A model generated the notes under the pieces. The model was not told the origin of the DNA. It worked only from the letters and a program-made list of their open reading frames with translations, and made no database searches. Below, one piece after another: positions 42,953 to 51,420 of a stretch of 56,657 nucleotides of DNA (its first letter is position 1; each line of letters starts with the position of its first letter). The position numbers were made by a program, and so were the translations under genes. Where the stretch lies: the NCBI GenBank assembly GCA_946482165.1, contig CAMLQS010000001.1, positions 1-56,657 on the forward strand. The letters are read 5' to 3'. The DNA comes from an uncultured Verrucomicrobiota bacterium (lineage in GTDB: Bacteria > Verrucomicrobiota > Verrucomicrobiae > Opitutales > Opitutaceae).

Positions 42953-43441
42953 ATGTGCGCCGCCAAAACCAACAAGAAAGACGGCAAGCGCTTCACCGAG
43001 ATCCGCAACAGCAAGGCGCTTCGCGACTACTCGATCGAGGAGCGCTTCGAGGCGGGCATCAAACTTCAGGGCACCGAGGTCAAGGCCATCCGCGCCGGCC
43101 GCGCGCAGATCAACGACGCCTTCGGTCGCTTTGACAAAGGGGATCTCTGGCTGATGAACGCGCATATCGACGAGTATGCGTTCGGCAGCTTCAACAACCA
43201 CGATACCCGTCGCACCCGGAAGCTGCTGTTGCATAAGCATGAGCTTCGAAAGATCGCCCAGGCCTTGCAGGTCGGAGGCCTTACGCTGGTTCCGCTTCGA
43301 ATGTATTTCAAGGAAGCCTTGGTGAAGGTCGAGGTCGGCCTCGGCGTCGGCAAACAGCTCCACAACAAACGCGACGATTTGAAGAATCGCGTGGTCGCCA
43401 TGGAGATGAAGCAGGCCCTCAAGCAGGCGAACCGCCGCTGA
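42953..43441 (+). CDS. smpB: SsrA-binding protein SmpB
   Basis: A 162-residue partner of tmRNA in rescue of stalled ribosomes. Family signatures are RNSKALRDYSIEERFEAGI, LQGTEVKAIRAGRAQINDAF and HDTRRTRKLLLHKHEL, followed by a basic C-terminal tail (KQALKQANRR) that enters the mRNA channel. The ATG at 42953 fits the family. The tmRNA gene itself was not seen in the window. homoserine kinase follows after 48 bp. Confidence 0.95.
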   Translation: MCAAKTNKKDGKRFTEIRNSKALRDYSIEERFEAGIKLQGTEVKAIRAGRAQINDAFGRFDKGDLWLMNAHIDEYAFGSFNNHDTRRTRKLLLHKHELRKIAQALQVGGLTLVPLRMYFKEALVKVEVGLGVGKQLHNKRDDLKNRVVAMEMKQALKQANRR

Positions 43442-43489
43442 GTTTTTCCTCCGCTTTTCCCGCCCCCTTTCTTCGTCACGCTTTCCCGC

Positions 43490-44440
43490 ATGAGCCGCCC
43501 GAGCCCCGCCGTCGCCCAACCGCAACAAGTCGTCGTCCGCGTGCCGGGCAGCACCTCCAACTGCGGGGCCGGCTTCGATTCTCTCGGGCTCGCGCTCTCG
43601 GTCTACAACCGGGTCACGCTGAAGCGCCTTGGCGCCTCGCCCGGCGGCGGCGACGCCTGGGTGGCGCGTCCCGAGCGCGAGAGCGACGGCCGGGCGAAGG
43701 ACATGGTGGTCTCCGCGGCGAAGGCTTTTGGCACGCTCGCGCGGGTCGGCGGCTTTGCGTTTTCCTTCCGGATCGAGGGCGAGGTGCCCCCGGCGCGGGG
43801 CCTTGGCTCCTCGATCACGGTGATCGGCGGCGTGCTCGCGGGCTTGAACGTGCTGGCGGGCGGCCCGCTCACGCGCGATCAGCTCGTGGCGATCGCCTCG
43901 CACCTCGAAGGCCATCCGGACAACGCCGCCGCCGGTCTGCTGGGAGGGTTTTGCGTGGCCCGCTGCTCGCCGGACAAGAACGACTACCTGGGGACGATTC
44001 GTATCACGCTGCCAACTACGCTCCGTTTTGTCGTGGCCTCGCCCTCGGTCGAGCTGCTCACGAAGGAGTCGCGCGGCGTGCTGCCGGCGACGCTGCCCTA
44101 CTTTGACGCGGTGAAGAGCATCAACAGCGCGGCCTATCTCGTGGCGGCCTTCGCCACCGGAGACTACGCGCGGCTGCGCGAAGCGGCGGGAGACTTCATG
44201 CACGAGCCCTATCGCCTGCCGAAGATCAAGGGTGCGCGCGAGGCGATCGGCGCCGGGGTTGCGGCGGGAGCCCACACGGGCTGGCTCAGCGGCAGCGGAT
44301 CGAGCGTGCTCTGCGTGGCCGATGCCGCCGTGGCGGCGAAGGTCGGCGAGGCGATGGTCGCGGCCTTCGCCTCGGCCGGCGTGCCGAGCGAGGTGCGCGA
44401 CCTCGCGGCCGACAACGTGGGCTACGTGATCGAGGGCTGA
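43490..44440 (+). CDS. thrB: Homoserine kinase
   Basis: A 316-residue GHMP kinase that phosphorylates homoserine on the way to threonine. The N-terminal VRVPGSTSNCGAGFDSLGLA and the ATP-binding loop PPARGLGSSITVIGG are characteristic, and EGHPDNAAAGLLGGF and GWLSGSGSSVLCV are further family blocks. No other threonine gene is adjacent. A CCAATG-type hairpin repeat lies 15 bp after its stop. Confidence 0.93.
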   Translation: MSRPSPAVAQPQQVVVRVPGSTSNCGAGFDSLGLALSVYNRVTLKRLGASPGGGDAWVARPERESDGRAKDMVVSAAKAFGTLARVGGFAFSFRIEGEVPPARGLGSSITVIGGVLAGLNVLAGGPLTRDQLVAIASHLEGHPDNAAAGLLGGFCVARCSPDKNDYLGTIRITLPTTLRFVVASPSVELLTKESRGVLPATLPYFDAVKSINSAAYLVAAFATGDYARLREAAGDFMHEPYRLPKIKGAREAIGAGVAAGAHTGWLSGSGSSVLCVADAAVAAKVGEAMVAAFASAGVPSEVRDLAADNVGYVIEG

Positions 44441-44454
44441 GGCGCGCTACCGCG

Positions 44455-44553
44455 TGAATGACCAATGTCCAATGACCAAGGACCAATGATTCGCAGGCGG
44501 GCGTTCGGTTGTTTGCCCATTGGACATTGGACATTGGGCATTGGTCATTCGGC
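44455..44553. repeat. Hairpin repeat of 7-nt CCAATGN units
   Basis: The left arm (44455-44490) reads AATGACCAATGTCCAATGAC followed by CAAGGACCAATGATT. The right arm (44515-44553) reads CCCATTGGACATTGG, ACATTGGGCATTGG, TCATTCGG, its inverted counterpart. Five repeats of a TG(A/T/C)CCAA heptamer per arm can pair into a long imperfect hairpin. It lies between thrB and trmL. Confidence 0.88.
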
Positions 44554-44597
44554 GGCGGCTCCGGGGGCCGAACGCAGCTAAGTTTTTCGCCGCCGCG

Positions 44598-45062
44598 ATG
44601 CTTCACGTCGTCCTGTTCCAGCCGCAGATCCCGCAGAACACGGGTAATATCGGGCGCATGTGCGCGATCACGCGCTCGCGGCTGCACCTGATCCATCCCT
44701 TGGGTTACAAGATCACCGACGCGGCGCTTCGACGGGCGGGCATGGATTACTGGTTTTCGCTCGATGTTCACCAGCACGCGGATTGGGCGGCGTTCAAGGC
44801 CAGCGAACACGCGCCGAAGCGGATGTGGCTGATCGAGACCGGCCCCACGCGCACGATCTGGGACGCGAAGTTTGAAGACGGCGACGGGCTGGTTTTCGGC
44901 AACGAAGGCAACGGCTCGCCGCCGTGGATGTATCAGGAGTTTGGCGACGAGCGCAGTCTGACGATCCCGCAGGCGAACACGGAGCTGCGCTCGCTTAATC
45001 TGAGCACGGCGGCGGGGGTGGCGTGCTACGAGGCGTTGCGGCAGATTGGGATGCCGGCGTGA
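44598..45062 (+). CDS. trmL: tRNA (cytidine/uridine-34-2'-O)-methyltransferase TrmL
   Basis: A 154-residue SPOUT-class methyltransferase acting on the wobble base of certain leucine tRNAs. The N-terminal LFQPQIPQNTGNIGRMCAIT, the knot-forming VFGNEGNGSPPW and the C-terminal TELRSLNLSTAAGVACYEAL are family signatures. The ATG at 44598 is chosen because the fold begins there; a longer frame reads through the upstream repeat. Confidence 0.93.
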   Translation: MLHVVLFQPQIPQNTGNIGRMCAITRSRLHLIHPLGYKITDAALRRAGMDYWFSLDVHQHADWAAFKASEHAPKRMWLIETGPTRTIWDAKFEDGDGLVFGNEGNGSPPWMYQEFGDERSLTIPQANTELRSLNLSTAAGVACYEALRQIGMPA

Positions 45063-45085
45063 GGGTAAGGCGCTGACGGAGCGGC

Positions 45086-45116
45086 GCCCTCCAACGTGGT
45101 GATTCGATTGGAGGGC
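45086..45116. terminator. Inverted repeat between convergent trmL and glycosyltransferase genes
   Basis: GCCCTCCAA (45086-45094) is an exact inverted copy of TTGGAGGGC (45108-45116), loop 13 bases. It sits 24 bp after the trmL stop and 30 bp from the other gene's stop. There is no clear T-run, so termination is only likely. Confidence 0.55.
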
Positions 45117-45146
45117 TGACCTCTGTGTCCGCCAGGATCGGAGAGA

Positions 45147-46430
45147 TCAGGACGCGCGCGGAACGGCGGGCTGCCGCTCCGCCACGTAGTCCTCGAGTTC
45201 GCGCACCGCGATATCCGGTCCGTTTTCGGCCCGGAGCTCGCGCCCGACCTCCGCGGCGCGGCGGAGACGCGCCGGGTCGGCGAGCAAACGATCAAGGGCG
45301 GTGTGAAGCTGTTCGGGCCAGACGGCTTTTTTCAAACGGAAGCCGCAACCGAAGCGCTCGATCTCCTGGCCGAAAAAGTTCTGGTCTCCTATGTGCGGCA
45401 CGATGATTTGCGGCACGCCGGCGTGGAGCGCGCTCGCAGTCGTGCCGGCGCCCCCGTGGTGGATGACGGCGGAGGCATGCCTGAAAAGCTGGTCGTGGGA
45501 AACCTTGCCCAGGATCTTGATGTGATCGGCGTCCCCGAATTGAGGGAATTGGGCCCAGCCCCGCTGCACGATGATTTTCCGGTTCCGGGGCCACGAGCGG
45601 ATGAACCGCTCCATCCACGCGCCCGAATTTTCATACACCATGCTTCCGAAGGTGAGCACCGGCACCTTGTTTTCGGGAGTATCGGCGGTGAAGGCGCGGA
45701 GTTCGTCCTCAAGGGAGGCGTTCTCGGCGGCTTGCCAGCGGAGGTAGCCGACGTAGCGAAAGCGCCCGTCGATCTCGGCGCCGGGGACGCGGAAGTATTT
45801 TTCCGGAACGGTGACGAGGATGCGCTCGGCGGGCTTGGAGAAAAAGTTCCGCACCTTGGGCAGGTTCGCGGCGCGGAGGGCGCCGGCGATGGAGGTGTTG
45901 ATCGTGCGGTCGACGATCGCGTTGGCGGTTTTCCAGAGCCAGCGATTCCACGCGCGGCGGGCGGTGCGGCCGAGCCAGCGGGGGGCGGGGAGGTTCTCCG
46001 GAGGGAAGTCGGGGGAGGGGATGACGTGGGGAGCGAAGGCGAGCGTGGCAAAGGGCACGCCGTGGCGGTCGGCGATGCCCTTGTTCATCGGAAAGAGATA
46101 ACTGGAGACGAGCAGATCGGTGCCCGGCATGATCGCGTCCATGCGGGCGATCATTTCGGGGATATAGGCTTTGGCGCCGACGTAGATCTCGCGGAGTTGG
46201 TAAACGGGATTTCGGATTTTGTTCAGGCGCCCCATCCAGTAGGCGAGGTCGGGCTGCTCCCAGTTGGGGCAAAGCGGGTAAAACTCGATGCCGGCGGACT
46301 CGATCTCGTCCTTGTAATGCGGGATGGTGGCGAACTTCACCTCGTGACCGCGGCGCCGAAGTGCGACGGCGAGGGCGATCACCGGGTAGATGTCGCCGGT
46401 GGATCCGTGGGAAGTGAGGACGATGCGCAT
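45147..46430 (-). CDS. GT1-family glycosyltransferase (UDP-glycosyltransferase-like)
   Basis: A 427-residue GT-B fold glycosyltransferase. The acceptor domain opens with MRIVLTSHGSTGDIYPVIAL, and the donor domain carries LTFGSMVYENSG and the nucleotide-sugar motif VIHHGGAGTTASALHAGVP, typical of UGT/MGT enzymes that glycosylate lipids, sterols or natural products. The acceptor is unknown. ATG 46430 is preferred over a start 31 codons upstream because the fold begins at once. Downstream on plus is trmL, convergent. Confidence 0.85.
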   Translation of the reverse strand: MRIVLTSHGSTGDIYPVIALAVALRRRGHEVKFATIPHYKDEIESAGIEFYPLCPNWEQPDLAYWMGRLNKIRNPVYQLREIYVGAKAYIPEMIARMDAIMPGTDLLVSSYLFPMNKGIADRHGVPFATLAFAPHVIPSPDFPPENLPAPRWLGRTARRAWNRWLWKTANAIVDRTINTSIAGALRAANLPKVRNFFSKPAERILVTVPEKYFRVPGAEIDGRFRYVGYLRWQAAENASLEDELRAFTADTPENKVPVLTFGSMVYENSGAWMERFIRSWPRNRKIIVQRGWAQFPQFGDADHIKILGKVSHDQLFRHASAVIHHGGAGTTASALHAGVPQIIVPHIGDQNFFGQEIERFGCGFRLKKAVWPEQLHTALDRLLADPARLRRAAEVGRELRAENGPDIAVRELEDYVAERQPAVPRAS

Positions 46431-46571
46431 CTGGAGCGGGGAGCTTGGGGCAGGGAGCGAGGAGCCGGAAAAGAGCGGAAGGACGGGCGAGGCGCGAGCA
46501 CGGGCGGGTGACGTTTGGGTCACGCGTGCGCGGGGACGCGCCGGCGCGTGCGAAACGGTTCCGCCGTTCCG

Positions 46572-46877
46572 TCACAGGGTGGCGAGGAGGGCGCGAAGCT
46601 CCGACTCGGGTTCTTCGTGGTCCTGGTCGATGGCGAGTTGGAGCGCGTCTTCCAGCACGGGCTTGGCCGAGGCGGAGTCGCCCGAGCGCAGAAGGAGTTT
46701 TCCGAGGAGAATGCGGGGCATCATCCAGTCGGCCCGGCTTGCGCAGCAAATGCGGTAATGCTCGACGGCTTCGCTTCGGCGGTCCGCCGCGTCGAGCGCC
46801 TGGGCGAGGCTGAAGCGGAAGAGCGCGTTGGCGGGTTGCCGGGCGACCAGCGTGGTGAATTGGGCGATGCGGTCCAT
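46572..46877 (-). CDS. Short tetratricopeptide-repeat protein
   Basis: A 101-residue all-helical protein with two TPR-like units at about 15-48 (NALFRFSLAQALDAADRRSE) and 49-85 (PRILLGKLLLRSGDSASAKP). It has no signal peptide. It resembles the TPR protein at 8324 in style but not clearly in sequence. It begins five bases after the thioesterase gene stop on the same strand, so they are co-transcribed. Confidence 0.72.
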   Translation of the reverse strand: MDRIAQFTTLVARQPANALFRFSLAQALDAADRRSEAVEHYRICCASRADWMMPRILLGKLLLRSGDSASAKPVLEDALQLAIDQDHEEPESELRALLATL

Positions 46878-46882
46878 GGTGG

Positions 46883-47347
46883 TTAAGAGCCGAGCGCGGC
46901 TCGATTCGAGGTCGCGGACGCCGGGGACGGCGTCCCTCCCTCCGACGGGGCGAAGCGGGCTTCGATGAGCGTGGAGAAAGCGGCGGGCGGGCGAACGGGC
47001 CGACCGGCTTTGTCGATGAACACGTGGACGGTGTGTCCGCTGGCGAGTTTTTCGTCGCCGCGGAAAAGTTCGTAGTCGATGCGCAGGCGCAGCCCGGGCT
47101 TTTGGCGGACGATGGCGTGGACGGTGACGGTGTCGGCGTAGCGCGCGGGTTTGTGATAGCGGAGGCTGACCTCGATCACGGGAAGAAAAAAACCCTGCGC
47201 CTCGAGTTCGCGGTAAGGGATGCCCTCGGCGGCGAGAAGCGCGGTGCGGGCGACTTCAAGCCAAGGGATGTAGCTGCCGTGGTAAACGACGCCCATCATG
47301 TCGGTCTCGGCGTAGCGGACCTCGATTTGGCTGCGATGTTCGAGCAT
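46883..47347 (-). CDS. YbgC/FadM-type acyl-CoA thioesterase with repeat-derived tail
   Basis: A 154-residue hot-dog thioesterase. The active-site segment is EVRYAETDMMGVVYHGSYIP, with the catalytic aspartate in the ETD position. PARYADTVTVHAIV and SGHTVHVFIDKAG are typical strands. The core ends near residue 130. The remaining tail (EGGTPSPASATSNRAALGS) is encoded by a compact palindrome (46916-46935) that also occurs at 48352, so the tail is probably not functional. ATG 47347 matches the family start. Confidence 0.85.
   Translation of the reverse strand: MLEHRSQIEVRYAETDMMGVVYHGSYIPWLEVARTALLAAEGIPYRELEAQGFFLPVIEVSLRYHKPARYADTVTVHAIVRQKPGLRLRIDYELFRGDEKLASGHTVHVFIDKAGRPVRPPAAFSTLIEARFAPSEGGTPSPASATSNRAALGS
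46916..46935. repeat. GGACGCCG hairpin repeat, copy 1 (inside a coding tail)
   Basis: GGACGCCG-GGGA-CGGCGTCC is a perfect 8-bp stem. Together with flanks it shares at least 18 bases (GGACGCCGGGGACGGCGT) with the copy at 48352. It lies within the last 20 codons of the thioesterase gene. Confidence 0.75.
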
Positions 47348-47433
47348 GGGGGAAAGTCGGTAAATTCGAAGGGATCGGGCGGGGCGCGCAAGGGAGGCTT
47401 GCGAGTGCCGCCCGAAGCGCAACCTTGGCGGAG

Positions 47434-48300
47434 ATGGATGCTTTGCGCAAAGTGCTGTTGATCGACGACGAACGCGGGCAGGCGAAGATCGTGGACGCCT
47501 CGTTCGGGAAATTTGTCGGCGAGAAGTTCCAGTTGCACTGGGCGTCGAACTACGACGACGGGTTGCTTGAGCTCCGTCGCGGCGGTTACGCGGCCTGCCT
47601 TCTGGATTATCAGCTGGGCGAGCACGACGGGCTGTCGTTGTTGCGCGAGGCCGTGCGGCTCGGAGTGAGAACGCCGGTGATTTTCCTCACGAGCGAAACG
47701 TCGGGCGACATCGACGTTCAGGCGATGGAGGCCGGTGCGCTCGACTATCTCGTGAAGGGCGAGATCAATCCCCGCGCGCTGGAGCGATCCTTGCGTTATG
47801 CGTTGAAGTTGCACTCCACGCTCGACGAGCTGCGACGGCTGGCGACGCGGGACATGCTCACGGGTTTGTTCAATCGGCGCGAGGGGATGAATCTCCTGGA
47901 GCGCGAGGTGGAGCGAACGAAGCGTTACCCGCGTCCGCTCTCCGCGCTGCTGATCGACGTGGATCATTTCAAGGAAGTGAACGACAAGCGTGGAGGACAT
48001 GCGGCGGGCGACGCGCTGCTTTCGATCGTGGCGCAGGCTTTGCAGGCGCAGGTTCGGCCCGAGGACGCGGTGGTGCGCTGGGGCGGCGACGAGTTTGCCG
48101 TGTGGCTGGCCGACACGGACGCGGCCGCGGCGCGCATGGTCGCGGAGCGGATGGTGGAGGCGGTCCGGGCGGGCGGCGCGACAATCTCCGTCGGGGTCGC
48201 TCAATGGGCTCCGGAGCGCGGCGATGCCGGAGGATTGATCGCGGCGGCGGACAAGGCCCTCTACGAGGCCAAGTGGGCGGGGCGAAACCGGGTGGCGTAG
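47434..48300 (+). CDS. Response regulator with GGDEF domain (diguanylate cyclase)
   Basis: A 288-residue protein. The receiver has the phosphoacceptor D58 (LLDYQLGEHDG) and the switch lysine in YLVKGEI. A helical linker leads to the GGDEF domain (TRDMLTGLFNRR, LLIDVDHFKEVND, VRWGGDEFAVWLA), with the intact active motif GGDEF. The product-inhibition site RxxD (RPED) sits five residues before it. It should make cyclic di-GMP from two GTP when phosphorylated. The start is unsure: ATG 47434 or TTG 47425. It is divergent from the thioesterase gene; its sensor kinase is not adjacent. Confidence 0.92.
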   Translation: MDALRKVLLIDDERGQAKIVDASFGKFVGEKFQLHWASNYDDGLLELRRGGYAACLLDYQLGEHDGLSLLREAVRLGVRTPVIFLTSETSGDIDVQAMEAGALDYLVKGEINPRALERSLRYALKLHSTLDELRRLATRDMLTGLFNRREGMNLLEREVERTKRYPRPLSALLIDVDHFKEVNDKRGGHAAGDALLSIVAQALQAQVRPEDAVVRWGGDEFAVWLADTDAAAARMVAERMVEAVRAGGATISVGVAQWAPERGDAGGLIAAADKALYEAKWAGRNRVA

Positions 48301-48351
48301 CCGGACGCGGGGGATGATTCCGGCGGACGCCTCCGCTCTCCAGGCGGGCAC

Positions 48352-48371
48352 GGACGCCGGGGACGGCGTTC
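48352..48371. repeat. GGACGCCG hairpin repeat, copy 2
   Basis: GGACGCCG-GGGA-CGGCGTTC forms an 8-bp stem with one G-T pair. It begins nine bases after the rpoN stop codon (read on minus). It matches copy 1 at 46916. Confidence 0.75.
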
Positions 48372-48380
48372 CTCCAGACC

Positions 48381-49883
48381 TCAGCCGGTGTAGTCGCGGC
48401 GGAGGTTGCTGGGGAGGAGGCCGAGTTCCTCGCGGTATTTGGCGACGGTGCGGCGGGCGATGTTGATGCCTTTTTCCTTCAGCTTGGCGACGAGTTCCTG
48501 GTCGCTGAGCGGGCGGCCCTTGTCCTCGAGGGCGACGAGTTCGTTGATCATCTCCTTCACGCTTTTGTTGGAGACCGATTCGCCCGTGGCGTTTTCGTAG
48601 CCGGGCGTGAAGAAAAACTTCATCTCGAAGACGCCGTGCGGGGTTCGGATGTATTTGTTGGCGATGGCGCGGCTGACGGTCGTCTCGTGCACGCCGACGG
48701 CGTCGGCGATCTGCGTCATCGTGAGCGGGCGGAGCTTATGCACGCCTTCCTCGAAGAAGTCGCGCTGGACCTTGATGATCTCGCGGGTGATGCGCTCGAT
48801 GGTCTGCTGGCGCTGCTCGATGGAGTTGATGATGAACTTGCCGGAGCGCATGCGCTCGCGGAGGTAGTCGCGCTCCTGCTTGGTGAGGGCGCCGCGGGCG
48901 ATCATGTCCTTGTATGTATTCGAAATCCGAAGACGCGGGATGTAGTCGTTGTTGAGGTGGATCTTCCACTCGTCGCCATCCTTCTCCACGGCGACGTCGG
49001 GGATGACGACGCGATTGTTGTCGTCGGCAAAGCGGCGGCCGGGAGCGGGGTCGAGGCGGCCTATGTCCTCGATGGCGTCCTGAACGTCGTCGACGTGGAC
49101 GCCACTCTTGCGCGCGATTTCCGGGATGCGGCGGCGGGTGAGAAGGTCGAAGTGGTCGCGGACGATGCGCGCGGCGAGGGTGTCGCCCTTGCCCGAGGCT
49201 TGCAGCTGGAGAAGAAGGCACTCGCCGAGGTTGGCGGCTCCGATGCCGGCGGGCTCGAAGGTCTTGAGGATCTTGGCCGCCTCCTGGGCGGCGTCGAGCG
49301 GGAGGCCGGCTTGAAGGGCGGCCTCGGAGGGGGTCTGCGTGAGGAAGCCGCGTTCATCAAGGCCGCCGATGAGGTGACGGAGCGCGGCGTGGACGTCCGG
49401 GTTCAGGTCAAGCAGGTCCGCCTGCCGGACGAGGTGTTCCTGGAGAGACGTCTCGGTGACGAGAGAGTCGAAGAAGTGCTGGCGCCGCTCGGCGTCTTCC
49501 GAGGTGTGGGGCTGGGAGCCGCCTTGGTCGTAGAGGTTGTCCCGCCAGTCGTCGCCGAGTTTGGAGAGGACTTCGAATTCCTTGGAAAAATCGAGGGATT
49601 CGGGGGCGTCGGAGGGAGCATCCTCTGCGGGAGGCGGCGACGCGTCGGAGCCATCGTCGGCGTCGGCGGGATTCTCCGCGGCGGGTTCGGACTGGGCGTC
49701 GAGGCTGTCGGTCTCGTTGGAGATGTCCTCGAGGGTCGGATTATGCTCGAGCTCCTCCTGGATGACGGAACGCAGGTCCAGCGCGGCGACCTGAAGGATT
49801 TTCAGGGATTGCCGAAGCTGGGGGGCGAGAACCAGAGACTGGCTCTGACGTTGGCGGAGGTCTTGATTAAACCCGGCGCACAT
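48381..49883 (-). CDS. rpoN: RNA polymerase sigma-54 factor
   Basis: A 500-residue sigma-54. Region I is glutamine- and leucine-rich (SQSLVLAPQLRQSLKILQVA), region II is acidic, and region III contains the core-binding part, the helix-turn-helix (MTQIADAVGVHETTVSRAIA) and the RpoN box ARRTVAKYRE that reads the -24 promoter element. It needs an AAA+ activator, none of which is in the window. The amt-glnK operon is a likely type of target, but no clear -24/-12 site was found there. Confidence 0.96.
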   Translation of the reverse strand: MCAGFNQDLRQRQSQSLVLAPQLRQSLKILQVAALDLRSVIQEELEHNPTLEDISNETDSLDAQSEPAAENPADADDGSDASPPPAEDAPSDAPESLDFSKEFEVLSKLGDDWRDNLYDQGGSQPHTSEDAERRQHFFDSLVTETSLQEHLVRQADLLDLNPDVHAALRHLIGGLDERGFLTQTPSEAALQAGLPLDAAQEAAKILKTFEPAGIGAANLGECLLLQLQASGKGDTLAARIVRDHFDLLTRRRIPEIARKSGVHVDDVQDAIEDIGRLDPAPGRRFADDNNRVVIPDVAVEKDGDEWKIHLNNDYIPRLRISNTYKDMIARGALTKQERDYLRERMRSGKFIINSIEQRQQTIERITREIIKVQRDFFEEGVHKLRPLTMTQIADAVGVHETTVSRAIANKYIRTPHGVFEMKFFFTPGYENATGESVSNKSVKEMINELVALEDKGRPLSDQELVAKLKEKGINIARRTVAKYREELGLLPSNLRRDYTG

Positions 49884-49952
49884 GCGTGTTCGTGATCGTC
49901 GTTGCGGAAGCGGACGGACGTTGGGCGCGCATGGGGCGGGGCGCGCTAGACT

Positions 49953-50888
49953 TTATCCCGTGCTCATCAGCTCCCGGAGATAGGCGCCGAGTTTCTCGTT
50001 GGTGGGACCATAGCCGTCGCCGTAGAGATAAAGCTCGAGAGCGGTGAGGATCTCGGTGGCCGACTGGTAGCGTTGTTCCCGGTCGCGGATGAGCGCCTTC
50101 TGGATGATGGCTTCGAGCTTCGGGTCGATGTCGGACCGCAGGGACGAAAAACGCGGGATCGAAAGCGAGAGAATGTTGCGGCGCGATTCGAGGCGGTCGG
50201 CGCTACGGAAGATGTTTTTGCCCAAGAGCAGTTCGGTGAGAACAATGCCGAGGGGAAAGATGTCGGCGCGCGCGTCGGTGACGGCGTAGCTCGCTTGTTC
50301 GGGCGAAAGATATTCGTCTTTGCCGGCGATCACCTGACCTTCCTCGTTATACATGAGGTCCAAGGCCTTCGCGATGCCGAAGTCGGTGAGCTTCACGTCG
50401 CCTTCGTAGGCGATCATGATGTTCTTCGGGCCGATATCGCGATGAACAATGCCGAGAAGGCGGCCATCGCGGTCGCGCTTGTTGTGCGCGTAGGAGAGGC
50501 CGCGGGCGATGCGTGAGACGATGAACGCGGCGAGGTCGACGGGGATGCTTTTCCCGAGCGCGACGTGCCGTTCGAGGAGTTGCTCGAGGTTCACGCCGTT
50601 CACATATTCCATCACCATGAAATACTGTCCGCCGATCATGCCCAGGTGATAGGTCTGGACGATGTTGGTGTGGACGAGGTCGGCGACGAGGCGGGCCTCG
50701 CCGATGAAATTGTTCTGGAACTCCGGAATCGTGGAATACTCTTCCCGGATCAATTTGACGGCTACGGTCTTGCGGAATTGCCCCGCGCCGCGCTGACAGG
50801 CCTCGAAGACCATGCCCATGCCCCCGTCGGCGATCTTGCGGACCATCTCATAGTGGATTTCGTTGAAGATGTGTTTGAGCGCGGCCAC
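49953..50888 (-). CDS. Soluble Hanks-type Ser/Thr protein kinase
   Basis: A 311-residue kinase domain with no membrane segment or extra domain. The glycine loop is [12 protein letters not shown], the ATP lysine is K45 ([11 protein letters not shown]), the catalytic loop is [13 protein letters not shown] and the metal motif is [10 protein letters not shown]. The catalytic loop has Gly where most kinases have Lys (HRDLKPxN), though the HRD aspartate and asparagine remain, so activity is possible but may be weak or unusual. The APE-type segment is [14 protein letters not shown]. It lies just upstream of rpoN on the same strand. Confidence 0.88.
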   Translation of the reverse strand: MAALKHIFNEIHYEMVRKIADGGMGMVFEACQRGAGQFRKTVAVKLIREEYSTIPEFQNNFIGEARLVADLVHTNIVQTYHLGMIGGQYFMVMEYVNGVNLEQLLERHVALGKSIPVDLAAFIVSRIARGLSYAHNKRDRDGRLLGIVHRDIGPKNIMIAYEGDVKLTDFGIAKALDLMYNEEGQVIAGKDEYLSPEQASYAVTDARADIFPLGIVLTELLLGKNIFRSADRLESRRNILSLSIPRFSSLRSDIDPKLEAIIQKALIRDREQRYQSATEILTALELYLYGDGYGPTNEKLGAYLRELMSTG

Positions 50889-51041
50889 GGTGGCCGGAGG
50901 AAAACACGGGGGCGATTGCTGGCAAGAGGGGAAATCCGAGCTAGCATGGAAACTGCTTCACCAAGTGCTGGCGACTGGCGGAAAGCGCCTGAAGGCTCGG
51001 CGGGGAAGTTGACACGAGCTCGCGCTCGGGGACGGTAGCGC

Positions 51042-51359
51042 ATGATTACTTTGACGCCACGCGCGGCCCGCCAAATCCGACAGATGCAAAAAGAGCTCGG
51101 GGCGGAGGACAAGGCTCTGAGGCTCCTGGTCGAGTCCGGCGGTTGCTCCGGATTCCAATATGGCATGTCTTTCGATGAGCCGAAGACGGACGACCAACGT
51201 TGCGAGAGCGAAGGCATCGCGATGGTCCTGGATGCGACGAGCGCGGCGTATTTGGGTGGATCGAATGTCGATTTTGACGACGGCCTTCAGGGCAAAGGTT
51301 TCGAGATCAAGAACCCCAACGCGCAGAGCACCTGCGGTTGCGGAAAGTCGTTTAGCTAG
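51042..51359 (+). CDS. A-type iron-sulfur cluster carrier (IscA/ErpA/HesB family)
   Basis: A 105-residue carrier that holds and passes Fe-S clusters in the cytoplasm. The three conserved cysteines are C35 (LLVESGGCSGFQYGM) and C98/C100 in STCGCGKSFS. A TTGACA hexamer (51009-51014) is a possible -35. It is divergent from the kinase gene and convergent with ubiE, whose stop is 61 bp away. Which of IscA, ErpA or SufA it is cannot be told. Confidence 0.93.
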   Translation: MITLTPRAARQIRQMQKELGAEDKALRLLVESGGCSGFQYGMSFDEPKTDDQRCESEGIAMVLDATSAAYLGGSNVDFDDGLQGKGFEIKNPNAQSTCGCGKSFS

Positions 51360-51420
51360 GCGGCCAGGGTGGCCGCCACACCGTGCGAGGCGCGAGCATG
51401 CGGCTCTCCGCTTCGCCGGT

